Source: Rhodospirillales bacterium (GTDB lineage: Bacteria > Pseudomonadota > Alphaproteobacteria > Rhodospirillales > Magnetospirillaceae). From it: 64,000 nucleotides of DNA. The stretch spans positions 124,001 through 188,000 of the forward strand of contig JACFNC010000007.1 of assembly GCA_019455065.1 (NCBI GenBank), written 5' to 3'. A model generated the notes under the pieces. The model saw only the letters and a list, made by a program, of their open reading frames with translations, was not told the DNA's origin and did no database searches. This document shows, in pieces, positions 45,794-55,098 of this stretch. A program made the position numbers and the translations under genes. Position 1 is the first letter of the stretch, and every line of letters starts with the position of its first letter.

Positions 45794-45871
45794 CGACACC
45801 TTGCTCCCAGCGCTCAATTCGCTTAGATAACGGGCCTTCGCAATACCGATAGACCAGGGGTGCAAGCGAAC

Positions 45872-46997
45872 ATGCGTGCCGAAACCGAGGCAAAGACGGA
45901 TGAGATCAAGCAGTCGATCGCGCTGCTGAGGAGGCATCTTTGACTGGGAGAATGCCCTTCGTCGACTCGACGAACTGAACGCCCGGTCGGAAGATCCCAA
46001 CCTTTGGAACGACGCCGACGAGGCGCAAAAGGTCATGCGCGAGCGCAACGCGCTCGACGCCGGGATTTCCAATTGCCGCCGGCTGGAAAACGAACTCGCC
46101 GACGCGGTCGGGCTAATCGAGCTGGCCGAGGCCGAGGGCGACGCGGACATGGTCGCCGACGGCGAGGCGACGATCGACGAACTGCGTGATCGTGCGGGCA
46201 AGATGGAGCTTGAAACGCTCCTCTCGGGCGAGGCCGACGCCAACGACTGCTACCTCGAAGTCCACGCCGGCGCCGGCGGCACCGAGGCCCAGGACTGGGC
46301 CGAAATGCTGTTGCGAATGTACACCCGGTGGGCCGAGCAGCACGGCTTCAAGGTGGAGTGGCTGGAGGAAAGTCCCGGCGAAGAAGCGGGCATCAAATCG
46401 GCTACCATCCGGGTCACCGGCCGCAATGCCTATGGGTGGCTGAAGACCGAATCGGGAGTCCACCGCCTCGTCCGCATCTCGCCCTACGATTCGGCCGCGC
46501 GGCGCCACACCAGCTTCGCCTCGGTCTGGGTCTTTCCGGTGATCGACGACAGCATCGAAATCGAGATCAACGAGAAGGATTGCCGGATCGATACCTATCG
46601 CGCCTCGGGGGCTGGCGGGCAGCACGTCAACAAGACCGACAGCGCCATCCGCATCACGCACCTGCCCACCAACATCGTCGTGTCCTGTCAGACCGATCGT
46701 TCGCAGCATCGCAACCGTGCCGCCGCATGGGAGATGCTGCGCGCGCGGCTCTACGAGGCCGAGTTGCAGAAACGCGAGGCGGCGGCGAAAGCCGAAGAGG
46801 ACAACAAGAGCGACATCGGCTGGGGCCACCAGATCCGTTCCTATGTGCTGCAGCCCTACCAGATGGTGAAGGACCTGCGCACGGGCGTCGAGACGAGCAA
46901 CACGCAGGGCGTTCTCGACGGCGACCTCGACGCTTTCATGGCCGCTTCGCTCGCCTCGCGCGTCAAAGGTGGGACGGAGTCGGTCGACGCCGTCTGA
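45872..46997 (+). CDS. prfB: Peptide chain release factor 2, with programmed +1 frameshift
   Basis: RF2 (about 375 residues after frameshifting) ends translation at UGA and UAA. The first 23 codons end in CTT followed by an in-frame TGA at 45941; the remaining frame continues from GAC at 45942. The site is AGGAGG-CAT-CTT-TGA-C, the same design as in E. coli: an internal Shine-Dalgarno, a slippery Leu codon and a UGA C. RF2 thus controls its own synthesis. The main part has the GGQ motif ([14 protein letters not shown]) and the codon-recognition region. It is not a pseudogene. Confidence 0.95.
45929..45944 (+). promoter_or_regulatory. RF2 programmed frameshift site
   Basis: AGGAGG (45929-45934) stands three bases before CTT-TGA-C (45938-45944). 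The internal Shine-Dalgarno and the slow UGA C stop codon push the ribosome one base forward. Confidence 0.95.
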
Positions 46998-47090
46998 GAT
47001 CCGGTCCTGCGGCGGCGATGGCGCGAGGCCTTGTTCGATGCCACAATACGCCGGGGCGCGGCGGCCGCCCTTGCCTGAGGAGGAGACCGA

Positions 47091-47900
47091 ATGGAACTGA
47101 AGGATATCTTCGTTCACCTGGATGGGAGCGAACGTAGCCACGCGCGCCTCGACATTGCCGTGGCGCTGGCGAAGCGGCATCAGGCGAGGTTGACCGGCCA
47201 TTTCGCGAAGGCGAGCGCCGAGACCGTCGGGGTTCTTGGTCCACGCCGAAGTGCTTTGGACAAGAGCACGGCCGAGGCCAGCCGGGAGCTTTTCGAAAAG
47301 GCCGCCGGCGCGGCCGGCCTTGTGGCGACTTGGCGGGTAACTCCCTCGGGCGAGTATAACTTCGTCATCGCCGACGTGGTGAACGCGGCCCGCAACCATG
47401 ACCTCGCGGTTCTGGGCCAGCACGACTATACCCGCGCCGACGAGACCGTGCCGCCGGAACTGGTCGAACAGGTGCTGGTCGCCTCGGGGCGGCCCGCCCT
47501 CGTCATTCCGTTCGCCGGGGAATTCGCCAATATCGGCACTCGTGTGCTTGTTGCCTGGAATGGCGGTCGCGAGGCGGTACGGGCGATCAACGACGCGCTG
47601 CCCCTGATGATGGCGGCGAAGGAAGTGCGGGTGGTGGTGGTCAATCCCCCCGACCGTGCCCTCGACGGCGAAGCCATGGTGGGGCACCTTGCCTGCCACG
47701 GCATCAATGCGGTGGCCGATACCCTGGTCGTCGAGGGGATCGGAATCATGGACATGCTCTTGTCGCGCGCCGCGGATTTCGGCTCCAACCTGCTGGTGAT
47801 GGGCGCGCACGGCCATTATGGCTTCCCGTGGCTCAATCGCGGCGCCGGCACCCGCCACATTTTGCGCCACATGACTTTGCCGGTGCTGATGTCGCACTGA
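47091..47900 (+). CDS. Universal stress protein, tandem-domain type
   Basis: 269-residue protein with two UspA folds (about residues 1-145 and 150-269). Only the second keeps the ATP-binding end motif MGAHGHYGFPWLNRGAGTRH followed by MTLPVLMSH; the first ends LAVLGQHDYTR and has lost it. This arrangement is common in proteobacterial tandem Usp proteins. A GAGGAGG precedes the ATG. The next gene follows after 13 bases. Confidence 0.85.
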   Translation: MELKDIFVHLDGSERSHARLDIAVALAKRHQARLTGHFAKASAETVGVLGPRRSALDKSTAEASRELFEKAAGAAGLVATWRVTPSGEYNFVIADVVNAARNHDLAVLGQHDYTRADETVPPELVEQVLVASGRPALVIPFAGEFANIGTRVLVAWNGGREAVRAINDALPLMMAAKEVRVVVVNPPDRALDGEAMVGHLACHGINAVADTLVVEGIGIMDMLLSRAADFGSNLLVMGAHGHYGFPWLNRGAGTRHILRHMTLPVLMSH

Positions 47901-47913
47901 GCGGGCCGTTCGG

Positions 47914-48735
47914 ATGGCTGGTTCCTGGCGTCAGGGCTGGCTGGAGGTCGACGGTGTGCGCCTCGAGTACGCCCGCTGCGGAGTGTCGAACGACGGCGCC
48001 CCAACCCTGGTCTTCCTCCACGAGGGTCTGGGCTGCGTCGCGTTGTGGAAGGACTTCCCGGAGCGGTTGGCCCAAGCCACCGGCTGCGGCGCCTTCGTCT
48101 ACAGCCGCGCCGGCTATGGACGCTCCGATCCTGCGCCGCTGCCGCGTCCGGTGCGTTTCATGCACGAGGAAGGACTGGCGGTGCTGCCGCGCGTCCTCGA
48201 GGCGGCAGGCATCGACCGCTTCGTCCTCGTCGGGCACAGCGACGGCGCGTCGATTTCGATCATATATGCGGGTTCGGGTGCCGCCCGCGGCCTCGAGGGC
48301 CTAATTCTGGAGGCGCCGCACGTCTTCAACGAGGATATTTCCCAACAGGGCATCCAGGCGGCCAAGGTCGCCTACGAGACAACCGAGCTTCGGCGGCGGT
48401 TGCAGCGCTATCACGGTGACAACGTGGACTGCGCGTTCTGGGGATGGAACGACGTGTGGCTCGATCCCGACTTCCGCGCTTGGAACATCGAGGAATTTCT
48501 GCCGGGAATAACCGTGCCGACGCTGGTGATCCAAGGCGAGGCCGACAACTATGGCACGTTGGAGCAGGTGCGGGCGGTCGAGCGTCAGGCCGGGGCGGCG
48601 GTGGAAAGCCGTATCCTGCCAGGATGCGGGCATTCACCGCATGCCGAGATGCCGTCGGAAGCGCTGGCTGCGATGATCGCCTTTCTCGAAAGCTGGAACC
48701 TGACCGCCGGAGGTAGAGTTCCACCCGCCACATGA
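47914..48735 (+). CDS. Alpha/beta hydrolase
   Basis: 273-residue alpha/beta hydrolase. Nucleophile elbow GHSDGAS, oxyanion region LHEGLGC, acid probably in VIQGEADNYG and catalytic His in CGHSPHAEMP. The start at 47914 lies just behind the Usp gene, so both may be co-transcribed. The substrate is unknown; the sequence resembles small esterases or C-C hydrolases. Confidence 0.82.
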   Translation: MAGSWRQGWLEVDGVRLEYARCGVSNDGAPTLVFLHEGLGCVALWKDFPERLAQATGCGAFVYSRAGYGRSDPAPLPRPVRFMHEEGLAVLPRVLEAAGIDRFVLVGHSDGASISIIYAGSGAARGLEGLILEAPHVFNEDISQQGIQAAKVAYETTELRRRLQRYHGDNVDCAFWGWNDVWLDPDFRAWNIEEFLPGITVPTLVIQGEADNYGTLEQVRAVERQAGAAVESRILPGCGHSPHAEMPSEALAAMIAFLESWNLTAGGRVPPAT

Positions 48736-48815
48736 CCCATTGGGCTAATTCCGCCCTGGGCCAGCCTATGCCATCCTGATCACGCCGCAGACGGCCAACG
48801 ACAAGGAAAGGGCGG

Positions 48816-49712
48816 GTGGACGTCGCAATATCCCTGACCGATGCGAGGCACCTCGACCGGCTTTGGCCGGAGGGGCGACAAATGACCGCGGCCGAGGCAT
48901 GCGCCGCGACCGGATGGCATGCTGCGCCCGTCGCAGGTGTGGCCGATCGGATCGTCGGGCGCCTCCACTTCGGAAACGAGTTCTGCGAGACGCTCGTCCC
49001 CACGGCGTCCACCCTCGATCGGGCGGTTGACCGGGCCGAGCGCGCGGGCGTGCGGATATCGCTGCTGACTTCGATGGTCTCGGACCATGGGATCGCGGCC
49101 TTGCGTCGGCTGTTTCCGCGCCTGCCCGCCGGCAGCGAGGTGATCGTCAACGACTGGGGCCTGATGGTGGCGTTGGAAGAATTTCCCGATTTGGCCCCGG
49201 TCGCCGGACGGCTGCTCTGCAAGATGATCAAAGACCCGCGCCTTCCCTCGGCGGAATGGGCGCGACTTTATCCCCACGGCGTTTTTACCCCGGCCTTCCG
49301 CGGCATTCTCGATCGCTTCGGCGTGCGGAGGATCGAGCTCGACGTGCCACCCTTTGCCGATGTCACCGATTTTCGCTGCGATGGGTTGGAGGTTTCGGTG
49401 CACCTGCCGTTCGGCTACTCGGTGAAAGGGCGCGCCTGCAAGATTGGATCGTTGCATCTGGCCGACTCGGAGAAGTTCGCGACCGGTCACGCCTGCCGCA
49501 AGGAGTGCTTGTCCTATGTCGGCAGCCTGTCGCGGCCAGCCGACATGGCGGCCAATGACTTGCCCACCTTTCAGCGGGGCAACACGGTATTTTATCGGCA
49601 TTCGTCCGATATGGGCGAAGCGGTGATGGCGGCGGTCGGCGATGGCTGGATCGATCGGGTCGTCTTGTCCGGAGACTGGAATGAAGATCACGGCGCCAAT
49701 CAGTCGAATTGA
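48816..49712 (+). CDS. U32-family-like iron-sulfur protein (UbiV-like)
   Basis: 298-residue protein resembling the smaller partner of U32 pairs. Motifs are EVIVNDWGLMVALEEFP and a C-terminal cysteine set C208-x18-C227-x3-C231 plus C57 near the N-terminus, similar in arrangement to the 4Fe-4S ligands of UbiV. U32 proteins such as UbiU/UbiV, TrhP and RlhA hydroxylate aromatic rings or RNA bases without O2. The GTG start follows AGGAAAGGG. The second U32 gene begins inside it (49681), so they are translated together. It is divergent enough from UbiV that a ubiquinone role should not be assumed. Confidence 0.7.
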   Translation: MDVAISLTDARHLDRLWPEGRQMTAAEACAATGWHAAPVAGVADRIVGRLHFGNEFCETLVPTASTLDRAVDRAERAGVRISLLTSMVSDHGIAALRRLFPRLPAGSEVIVNDWGLMVALEEFPDLAPVAGRLLCKMIKDPRLPSAEWARLYPHGVFTPAFRGILDRFGVRRIELDVPPFADVTDFRCDGLEVSVHLPFGYSVKGRACKIGSLHLADSEKFATGHACRKECLSYVGSLSRPADMAANDLPTFQRGNTVFYRHSSDMGEAVMAAVGDGWIDRVVLSGDWNEDHGANQSN

Positions 49713-50733
49713 CGAGATCAGGCCCCTGGCGGCCGCCGGCGCCGACGAGTTCTACTGCGGCGTGGTGCCGCGGGAATGGGTGGACCGGTTCCGCACCTCG
49801 GCAACCAACCGCCGCATCTTCGGCAACCTGCAAAGCTTCGACGATCTTTCCGAGGCGGTCGAGACGGCGCATGAATGCGGCAGCAAGATGTTCCTCGTCC
49901 TCAACGCCCAGCATTACGCCGGCGAACAGCTCGATGCCCTGCTGGACTTGGCGGGGCGTTTCGACGCCATGGGGGGCGATGCCGTCATCGTGGGCGACGT
50001 CTCTCTGCTCGGTCTGCTGGCAGCCGGCGGATATCGGTTCGGAATTCACGTCAGTTCGATTCTGTCCTGCCGAAACGCCGCCGCCGCGGCGTTCTACGAG
50101 CGGCTGGGCGCCACCCGGATCATCTTTCCGCGGGACGTCACGTTGAGCGAGATCGAGCAGGTGGTGCGCGCAGTGCCGGGGATGGAGTTCGAGGCCTTCG
50201 TGCTCAACGACGGCTGCGTGTTCGAGGAGGGCACCTGCCACACCATCCATCTCCCAGGGCGTCTGGGCGGGCCGATTTGCCTGGACAAGTGGGAGGGAAA
50301 GTATACGCGGACCGACGGCAAGCCGGTCGACACCGCGGCGATCGAGCGAAACGAAGAGGGCTACCGGCGGTGGCTATGGTACCGCTTCGGCTGTGGCTTC
50401 TCGGTGACGGAGGAGGGGTATCCGTTCGGGCCATGCGGCGTATGCGCCATGCCGCGCCTGGCCGCCGCCGGCCTTCATTCGGTCAAGATCGCCGGGCGCG
50501 AGGCGGCGACGCCGCGCAAGCTGAAGAGCGTGGAACTGGTGCGGTCGGTGCGCGATCGGATGCGTGCGGCAGGCGGCGACGAGTTGCGGACGATGGCCTT
50601 CGCCCAGGGCTTGCGCAAGCGGCCGGATCTCTGCGGCAGCGGCTACATGTGCTATTACCGCGAAGTGCTGAGCACTCTCAGTCCCGCAACCGAGGAGAGA
50701 TCGATGCTGGCTGCCGGGGGTGCCCAGGCATAG
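49681..50733 (+). CDS. U32-family protein (UbiU/TrhP-like)
   Basis: 350-residue U32 protein with the family barrel motifs GADEFYCGV, VGDVSLLGLL, GIHVSSILSC, RIIFPRDVTLSEIEQ and SVKIAGRE. C179-x6-C186-x13-C200-x37-C238 closely follows the 4Fe-4S cysteine spacing of UbiU; extra pairs C252/C255 (CGVC) and C318/C324 are not typical. The ATG at 49681 has GGAG upstream and overlaps the preceding gene by 32 bases. It is followed 74 bases later by the response regulator and then the amine dehydrogenase operon. The classic label peptidase U32 is misleading, since most characterised members are not peptidases. Confidence 0.8.
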   Translation: MKITAPISRIDEIRPLAAAGADEFYCGVVPREWVDRFRTSATNRRIFGNLQSFDDLSEAVETAHECGSKMFLVLNAQHYAGEQLDALLDLAGRFDAMGGDAVIVGDVSLLGLLAAGGYRFGIHVSSILSCRNAAAAAFYERLGATRIIFPRDVTLSEIEQVVRAVPGMEFEAFVLNDGCVFEEGTCHTIHLPGRLGGPICLDKWEGKYTRTDGKPVDTAAIERNEEGYRRWLWYRFGCGFSVTEEGYPFGPCGVCAMPRLAAAGLHSVKIAGREAATPRKLKSVELVRSVRDRMRAAGGDELRTMAFAQGLRKRPDLCGSGYMCYYREVLSTLSPATEERSMLAAGGAQA

Positions 50734-50807
50734 GCTCGAGGAAACGCCCGAACCGCGAAAACAAGACGGCGGGCACGGAAGCAAGAGGGAGGGGTTTCGG
50801 TCCGGCC

Positions 50808-51446
50808 ATGCACAGATTCTTGATCGCCGACGATCATCCGCTTTTTCGCGAGGCGCTGATCCACGTATTGGGGAAGATGTTCACCGACCTCGCCTGCACG
50901 GAAGTGTGCAGCGTAGAGGAAGCCCTAGCCGCCGTCTCGGACGACGACTACGCGCTCATCCTTCTTGACCTCTATCTTCCTGGGGTCGAGGGCTTTTCCG
51001 GCCTGGTTTCCCTTCGCAACCGGACGCCCGCGACGCCGATTGTCGTCGTCTCCGCCTTCGACAGCGCGGAATCGGTGCGTCAGGCGATGCGGCTGGGGGC
51101 GGCGGGGTTCCTTCCCAAGTCCTCGCCCAAGGAGATCATGGCCAGCGCCATCCGCCTCATTTTGTCCGGCGGCACTTATCTGCCGCCGGAGGTCTTATCG
51201 GACGCCCAACCCCATCCCCGGGCCGATCAGCCCGACGACGACTTCTGCTGTCTGACGCGGCGCCAGATGATGGTCCTCGAGCTTCTGGCCGAGGGCAAAT
51301 CGAACAAGGAGATCGCCCGCGAATTGGACATCAGCCAGATCACCGCCAAGGCGCACATCTCGGCCATTCTGCGGAAGTTGAGGGTTTCAAGTCGGGCGCA
51401 GGCGATCGTCGCTGCCAACCGGATGAAGCCGTCCGGGATGATGTGA
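50808..51446 (+). CDS. NarL/LuxR-family response regulator
   Basis: 212-residue two-component regulator. The receiver domain has the acid pair D9/D10 (IADDHPLF), phospho-acceptor D54 (LILLDLYLPG) and the Lys of FLPKSS. The C-terminal LuxR-type helix-turn-helix (LTRRQMMVLELLAEGKSNKEIA) covers about residues 148-205. It lies directly upstream of the amine dehydrogenase operon, and the FIST hybrid kinase downstream of that operon is the obvious candidate partner. Known qhp clusters use an AraC-type regulator instead, so control here would differ. NarL-type regulators do control quinoprotein alcohol oxidation in Pseudomonas. Confidence 0.85.
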   Translation: MHRFLIADDHPLFREALIHVLGKMFTDLACTEVCSVEEALAAVSDDDYALILLDLYLPGVEGFSGLVSLRNRTPATPIVVVSAFDSAESVRQAMRLGAAGFLPKSSPKEIMASAIRLILSGGTYLPPEVLSDAQPHPRADQPDDDFCCLTRRQMMVLELLAEGKSNKEIARELDISQITAKAHISAILRKLRVSSRAQAIVAANRMKPSGMM

Positions 51447-51703
51447 AGGCGGTCCTGATACCAATGGACTAGGCGAATCGCGAACCACCGAGCCGTAATG
51501 CCAATTTTCAATCGGCCAAAGAATAGGGAAGCATTAGGAGGTCGGATCGCGTTCCGTCATTTATTAGTTGATAAAATTATAAACGGGTTCGAGCTGTCAA
51601 AGCCACGCGCCACTGACCACTGCGAAATCGGCTCCGGGCGCTGACCATAAGGGTGCCGTGCTGCGGCACGCGGGCGACCACGGATCCTGGAGGGAGGAAT
51701 GTC
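51447..51703 (+). promoter_or_regulatory. Promoter region of the qhp operon
   Basis: A 257-base gap with an AT-rich core (51553-51585, TTTATTAGTTGATAAAATT) and a GTGCCG/CGGCAC hairpin (about 51652-51668) ahead of the GGAGGGAGGAA ribosome site of qhpA. No proven operator. No sigma-54 site was seen. Confidence 0.5.
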
Positions 51704-53296
51704 ATGCTGAAGCTGGATTGGGGTCTTCGCGCCCTTGCCGGGGCTGGCCTGTTGCTGTGGGGCTCGCTGGCGGCCGGGGGCGCCGCCGCCCAGGATGCCG
51801 AGGCGGTGCTGAAGGCGCGGTGCGCGGAATGCCACGAGCGCCTTCCGGACGGCGGCCTGAACCGTATCACCAATATGCGGAAAACCCCGGAAGGCTGGCA
51901 CATGACGATCGTACGCATGGACATCATGCACGGCGTCAAGACGTCTCCGGAAGAACAGAGGGCGCTGGTCAAATTTCTTGCCGATCGCCAGGGTCTGGCT
52001 CCGGAGGAGACGGCGTCCTACCGCTACATCCTCGAGCGCACCCCCAATATCGTCGAAGACATTCCCGCGGACGGCGACGTCGGCACGTTGTGCGCGCGGT
52101 GCCACAGCTTCGCGCGAATCGCCCTGCAACGGCGCGAAGCCAACGAGTGGCTCAAGCTGGCGCATTTCCATCTCGGCCAATGGCCGACGGCGGAATATCA
52201 GGCGATGTCGCGCGACCGTCGCTGGTGGGAGATCGTTTCGACCGAAACTCCGAAGCAGTTGGGTCAGATGTTCCCGCTGAAAACCAAGGCATGGGGCGAT
52301 TGGCTCAAGCAGCCCAAGGCTCCGCTTGACGGAACCTGGCGTGTCGCCGGACATCGTCCCGGGGTTGGCTCCTACGGTGGGACGATGGTGGTGAAGAAGA
52401 CGGGGCAGGACACCTACGCCGTCTCTTATGACCTGATGACCGCCGACGGCAAGCCGCTCAAGGGTGCCGGGGAGTCGATCGTCTATACCGGCTACGAGTG
52501 GCGCGGCACCGCCAAGCTCGGCAACGAAGAGGTCAGCGAGGTCTTCGCCGTGTCCAAGGACGGCAAGTCGATGCGCGGCCGGTGGTTCCTGGACGTCAGC
52601 GAGATCGGCGGCACGATGACGGCGGTGCGCGACGGCTCCACGGCCGTGCTCGGCATGAGCCGCCCCTACGTCAAGGCGGGCGAAACGGCGCGTGTCACGG
52701 TCTGGGGCGCCGGCCTCGGCCCATCGATCGACCTTGGGCGTGGCGTGACGGCGCAGGTGGTGGCCAAGGGCGCCGATCACGTGGTGGTCGACGTCAAGGC
52801 CGCGCCCGACGCCGCCCCGGGGCTGCGCGACGTGACCAGCGGCCAGGCCAAGGGCAAGGGCATCTTCGCGGTCTACCGGTCGGTGGATACCGTTCGGGTC
52901 GAGCCCGCGTTCGCGATCGCGCGCGTCGGCGGCAACGGCGGCAAGACCCCGAAAATTCCGGCGCAATTCGAGGCGGTCGGCTACATCAACGGTCCGGACG
53001 GCAAGCCGGGAACGGACGATGACGTCCGTATCGGCCCGATGCCGGCTTCCTGGTCGTTCGACAACAACGGCGAGGTCGCACAACAGATGGAGGATGCCAA
53101 ATTCGCCGGCGCGATGGAGGCCAACGGCCTGTTCATGCCGGCCGGCGCGGGTCCCAATCCGCAGCGCGCCTATGGCACCAACAACGTCGGCGACCTTCTC
53201 ATCAAGGCGGCGGTCAAGGACGGGGGCGCCACCGTCGAAGGGGAGGGGCGCCTGATCGTGACGGTACAGCGCTGGAACGACCCGCCGATCCGTTGA
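51704..53296 (+). CDS. qhpA: Quinohemoprotein amine dehydrogenase alpha subunit (dihaem)
   Basis: 530-residue exported subunit that takes electrons from the CTQ-bearing gamma subunit. Signal peptide about residues 1-30; two c-type haem sites C40-A-E-C43-H44 and C130-A-R-C133-H134; then the beta-rich domains of the family. The enzyme oxidises primary amines to aldehydes in the periplasm and reduces a soluble cytochrome c or cupredoxin. The ATG at 51704 follows a very strong ribosome site. First gene of qhpA-D-C-B-F-E. Confidence 0.93.
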   Translation: MLKLDWGLRALAGAGLLLWGSLAAGGAAAQDAEAVLKARCAECHERLPDGGLNRITNMRKTPEGWHMTIVRMDIMHGVKTSPEEQRALVKFLADRQGLAPEETASYRYILERTPNIVEDIPADGDVGTLCARCHSFARIALQRREANEWLKLAHFHLGQWPTAEYQAMSRDRRWWEIVSTETPKQLGQMFPLKTKAWGDWLKQPKAPLDGTWRVAGHRPGVGSYGGTMVVKKTGQDTYAVSYDLMTADGKPLKGAGESIVYTGYEWRGTAKLGNEEVSEVFAVSKDGKSMRGRWFLDVSEIGGTMTAVRDGSTAVLGMSRPYVKAGETARVTVWGAGLGPSIDLGRGVTAQVVAKGADHVVVDVKAAPDAAPGLRDVTSGQAKGKGIFAVYRSVDTVRVEPAFAIARVGGNGGKTPKIPAQFEAVGYINGPDGKPGTDDDVRIGPMPASWSFDNNGEVAQQMEDAKFAGAMEANGLFMPAGAGPNPQRAYGTNNVGDLLIKAAVKDGGATVEGEGRLIVTVQRWNDPPIR

Positions 53297-53321
53297 CGGA
53301 GAGAGCCGACAGGAGGCCGTC

Positions 53322-54752
53322 ATGACCACGCTTCGACTGGTTAGGGAAGACGTCCGCAATTTCAGCGTCGAGGCGCGGCGGGTCCTGTTCCACGTTCCCA
53401 CGAGCAGCCTGTTCGAGTTGGACGGGCTGGGCGCCGAAATCCTCGACCTGTTCGAGAACAGGGACGAGGTGAGTGAGGGCGATATCCGGGCGCGTTTCGA
53501 CGGTCGCCACGAGCCGGCCACGGTCGTCGAGACGCTCCAGGAATTGCTCAACCTGCGCATAATCGGCGAGGGCCATGGCCGGCTTCCGGTCCAACCCGTG
53601 CGGATCAATGAGTTTCCGCTCAGCACCGTCGTCCTCAACGTCAACACAGGCTGCAATCTCAGTTGCACCTATTGCTACAAGGAGGACCTGGCGAGTCCGG
53701 CGCAAGGCGAACGCATGTCGTTGGACACGGCGATCCGGGCCGTCGAGTTGCTGCTGGCGGAGGCGGCCGACCGCCGAAGCGTGAACGTGGTCTTCTTCGG
53801 CGGCGAGCCGCTGACCCACATGCCGCTCATCCGGGACGTCGTGGACTATGCCGAGGTTCGGGGGCGGGAACAGGGCAAGCGGATCGACTTCTCGCTCACC
53901 ACCAACGCGGTGATGCTCACCCCCGAGCTGATCGACTATTTCGACGCCCATCGGTTCGGGCTCACGGTCAGCATCGACGGCCCGCGCGAACTTCACGACC
54001 GTAACCGCCGCACGGTGGGCGGCAAGGGCACCTATGACGTGGTCGCCGAGAAGGCCCGCATGCTGCTCGCGCGGTACCGTTCCCGTCCGGTCGGGGCGCG
54101 GGTCACGCTCACCGCCGGCGTAACCGACATCGTCGGGATCCACCGTCACGTGGTGGAGGAGCTCGGCTTCTTCGAGGTGGGATTTGCGCCGGTCACGGCG
54201 GGGGCGATGTCGGCGTTCAACCTCAGCGGCGACGAACTGGAATCCGTCTTCGTCGGCATGAAGGCACTGGGGCGCCGCTATCTCGAAGCGGCGCTGCGGG
54301 ACGAAAACATCGGCTTCGGCAACATGCACCAACTGATCACCGACCTGAGCGAGGGCACCAGCAAGACGCTTCCCTGCGGGGCGGGGCTTGGCATGGTGGC
54401 GGTGGACAAGGCGGGCGGAGTCAATCTCTGCCATCGCTTCACCGGCACTGACGTTCCGACGTTCGGCAACGTCGAGACCGGCTGGGACAAGGGCAGCCTT
54501 GCCAATTTTCTCGAGGGCGCCGCCAACCGCAGCGGGACGGTCTGCGACACCTGCTGGATCCGCCGCCTGTGCGCTGGCGGCTGCTATCACGAGGCCTATT
54601 CGAAATACAGCGACCCCATGCATCCCAACGACCACTACTGCAACCTGATGCGGGATTGGGTGGAATTCGGGATCGGGATCTATTCCGAAATCATGCGCGG
54701 CAATCCCGCGTTCATCACGCGACACGTTGCTCCGAGGAGGGGAAACCGATGA
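53322..54752 (+). CDS. qhpD: QhpD, radical SAM thioether-forming enzyme
   Basis: 476-residue radical SAM/SPASM enzyme that makes the Cys-to-Asp/Glu thioether bridges in QhpC. The SAM cluster motif is C111-x3-C115-x2-C118 ([13 protein letters not shown]), FFGGEPL follows, and the SPASM region is cysteine-rich ([33 protein letters not shown]). Its N-terminal 95 residues fit a peptide-recognition domain for the QhpC leader. The stop overlaps the qhpC start (ATGA). Confidence 0.95.
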   Translation: MTTLRLVREDVRNFSVEARRVLFHVPTSSLFELDGLGAEILDLFENRDEVSEGDIRARFDGRHEPATVVETLQELLNLRIIGEGHGRLPVQPVRINEFPLSTVVLNVNTGCNLSCTYCYKEDLASPAQGERMSLDTAIRAVELLLAEAADRRSVNVVFFGGEPLTHMPLIRDVVDYAEVRGREQGKRIDFSLTTNAVMLTPELIDYFDAHRFGLTVSIDGPRELHDRNRRTVGGKGTYDVVAEKARMLLARYRSRPVGARVTLTAGVTDIVGIHRHVVEELGFFEVGFAPVTAGAMSAFNLSGDELESVFVGMKALGRRYLEAALRDENIGFGNMHQLITDLSEGTSKTLPCGAGLGMVAVDKAGGVNLCHRFTGTDVPTFGNVETGWDKGSLANFLEGAANRSGTVCDTCWIRRLCAGGCYHEAYSKYSDPMHPNDHYCNLMRDWVEFGIGIYSEIMRGNPAFITRHVAPRRGNR

Positions 54753-55069
54753 AGCACCTCAAGCCCTTGAACAAGAAGGCCGGACTGGTCGAGGAAGCGG
54801 TCGACGGCGGCAAGCTCGAGGAGGTGGCGGCCATGCAGACCATCGTCGGCTGCACGGCGACGCTGGACCCGGGCTGGGAAGTGGACCCCTTCGGCAGCGT
54901 GGCCGCCCTCTGCGCCCCGATGGAGGCCGACCTGTACGGCTGCTCGGATCCCTGCTGGTGGCCCGCCCAGGTGCCGGACACCATCAACACCTATCCCGAC
55001 TGGAACGCCAACGCGCCCTCGGCCGCCCGCGACTGGCGGGTGTTGGACGCCGTGTTCCCGAAGAAATGA
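54749..55069 (+). CDS. qhpC: QhpC, gamma subunit carrying CTQ and three thioether bridges
   Basis: 106-residue precursor. Numbering matches the Paracoccus protein with an offset of 28, so the first 28 residues are the leader removed by QhpE and the mature chain starts at M29. All cross-link residues are present: C35-E44, C55-D61 and C69-D77 thioethers, and C65-W71 for cysteine tryptophylquinone (segment [10 protein letters not shown]). No other Cys is present. The start overlaps the qhpD stop. Confidence 0.95.
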   Translation: MKHLKPLNKKAGLVEEAVDGGKLEEVAAMQTIVGCTATLDPGWEVDPFGSVAALCAPMEADLYGCSDPCWWPAQVPDTINTYPDWNANAPSAARDWRVLDAVFPKK

Positions 55070-55098
55070 CCGCAAAAAGAATTCGAGAGGGAGGGGTT

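Noticed and set aside
45872-45943. prfB as a frameshifted pseudogene
   Set aside because: The stop sits in the classic programmed frameshift context and the rest of the gene is intact.
48816-50733. The U32 pair as plain UbiU/UbiV for anaerobic ubiquinone synthesis
   Set aside because: Not excluded, but sequences outside the cysteine motifs differ from UbiU/UbiV, extra CxxC motifs are present, and no ubiT-like gene is adjacent, so I did not use those names.
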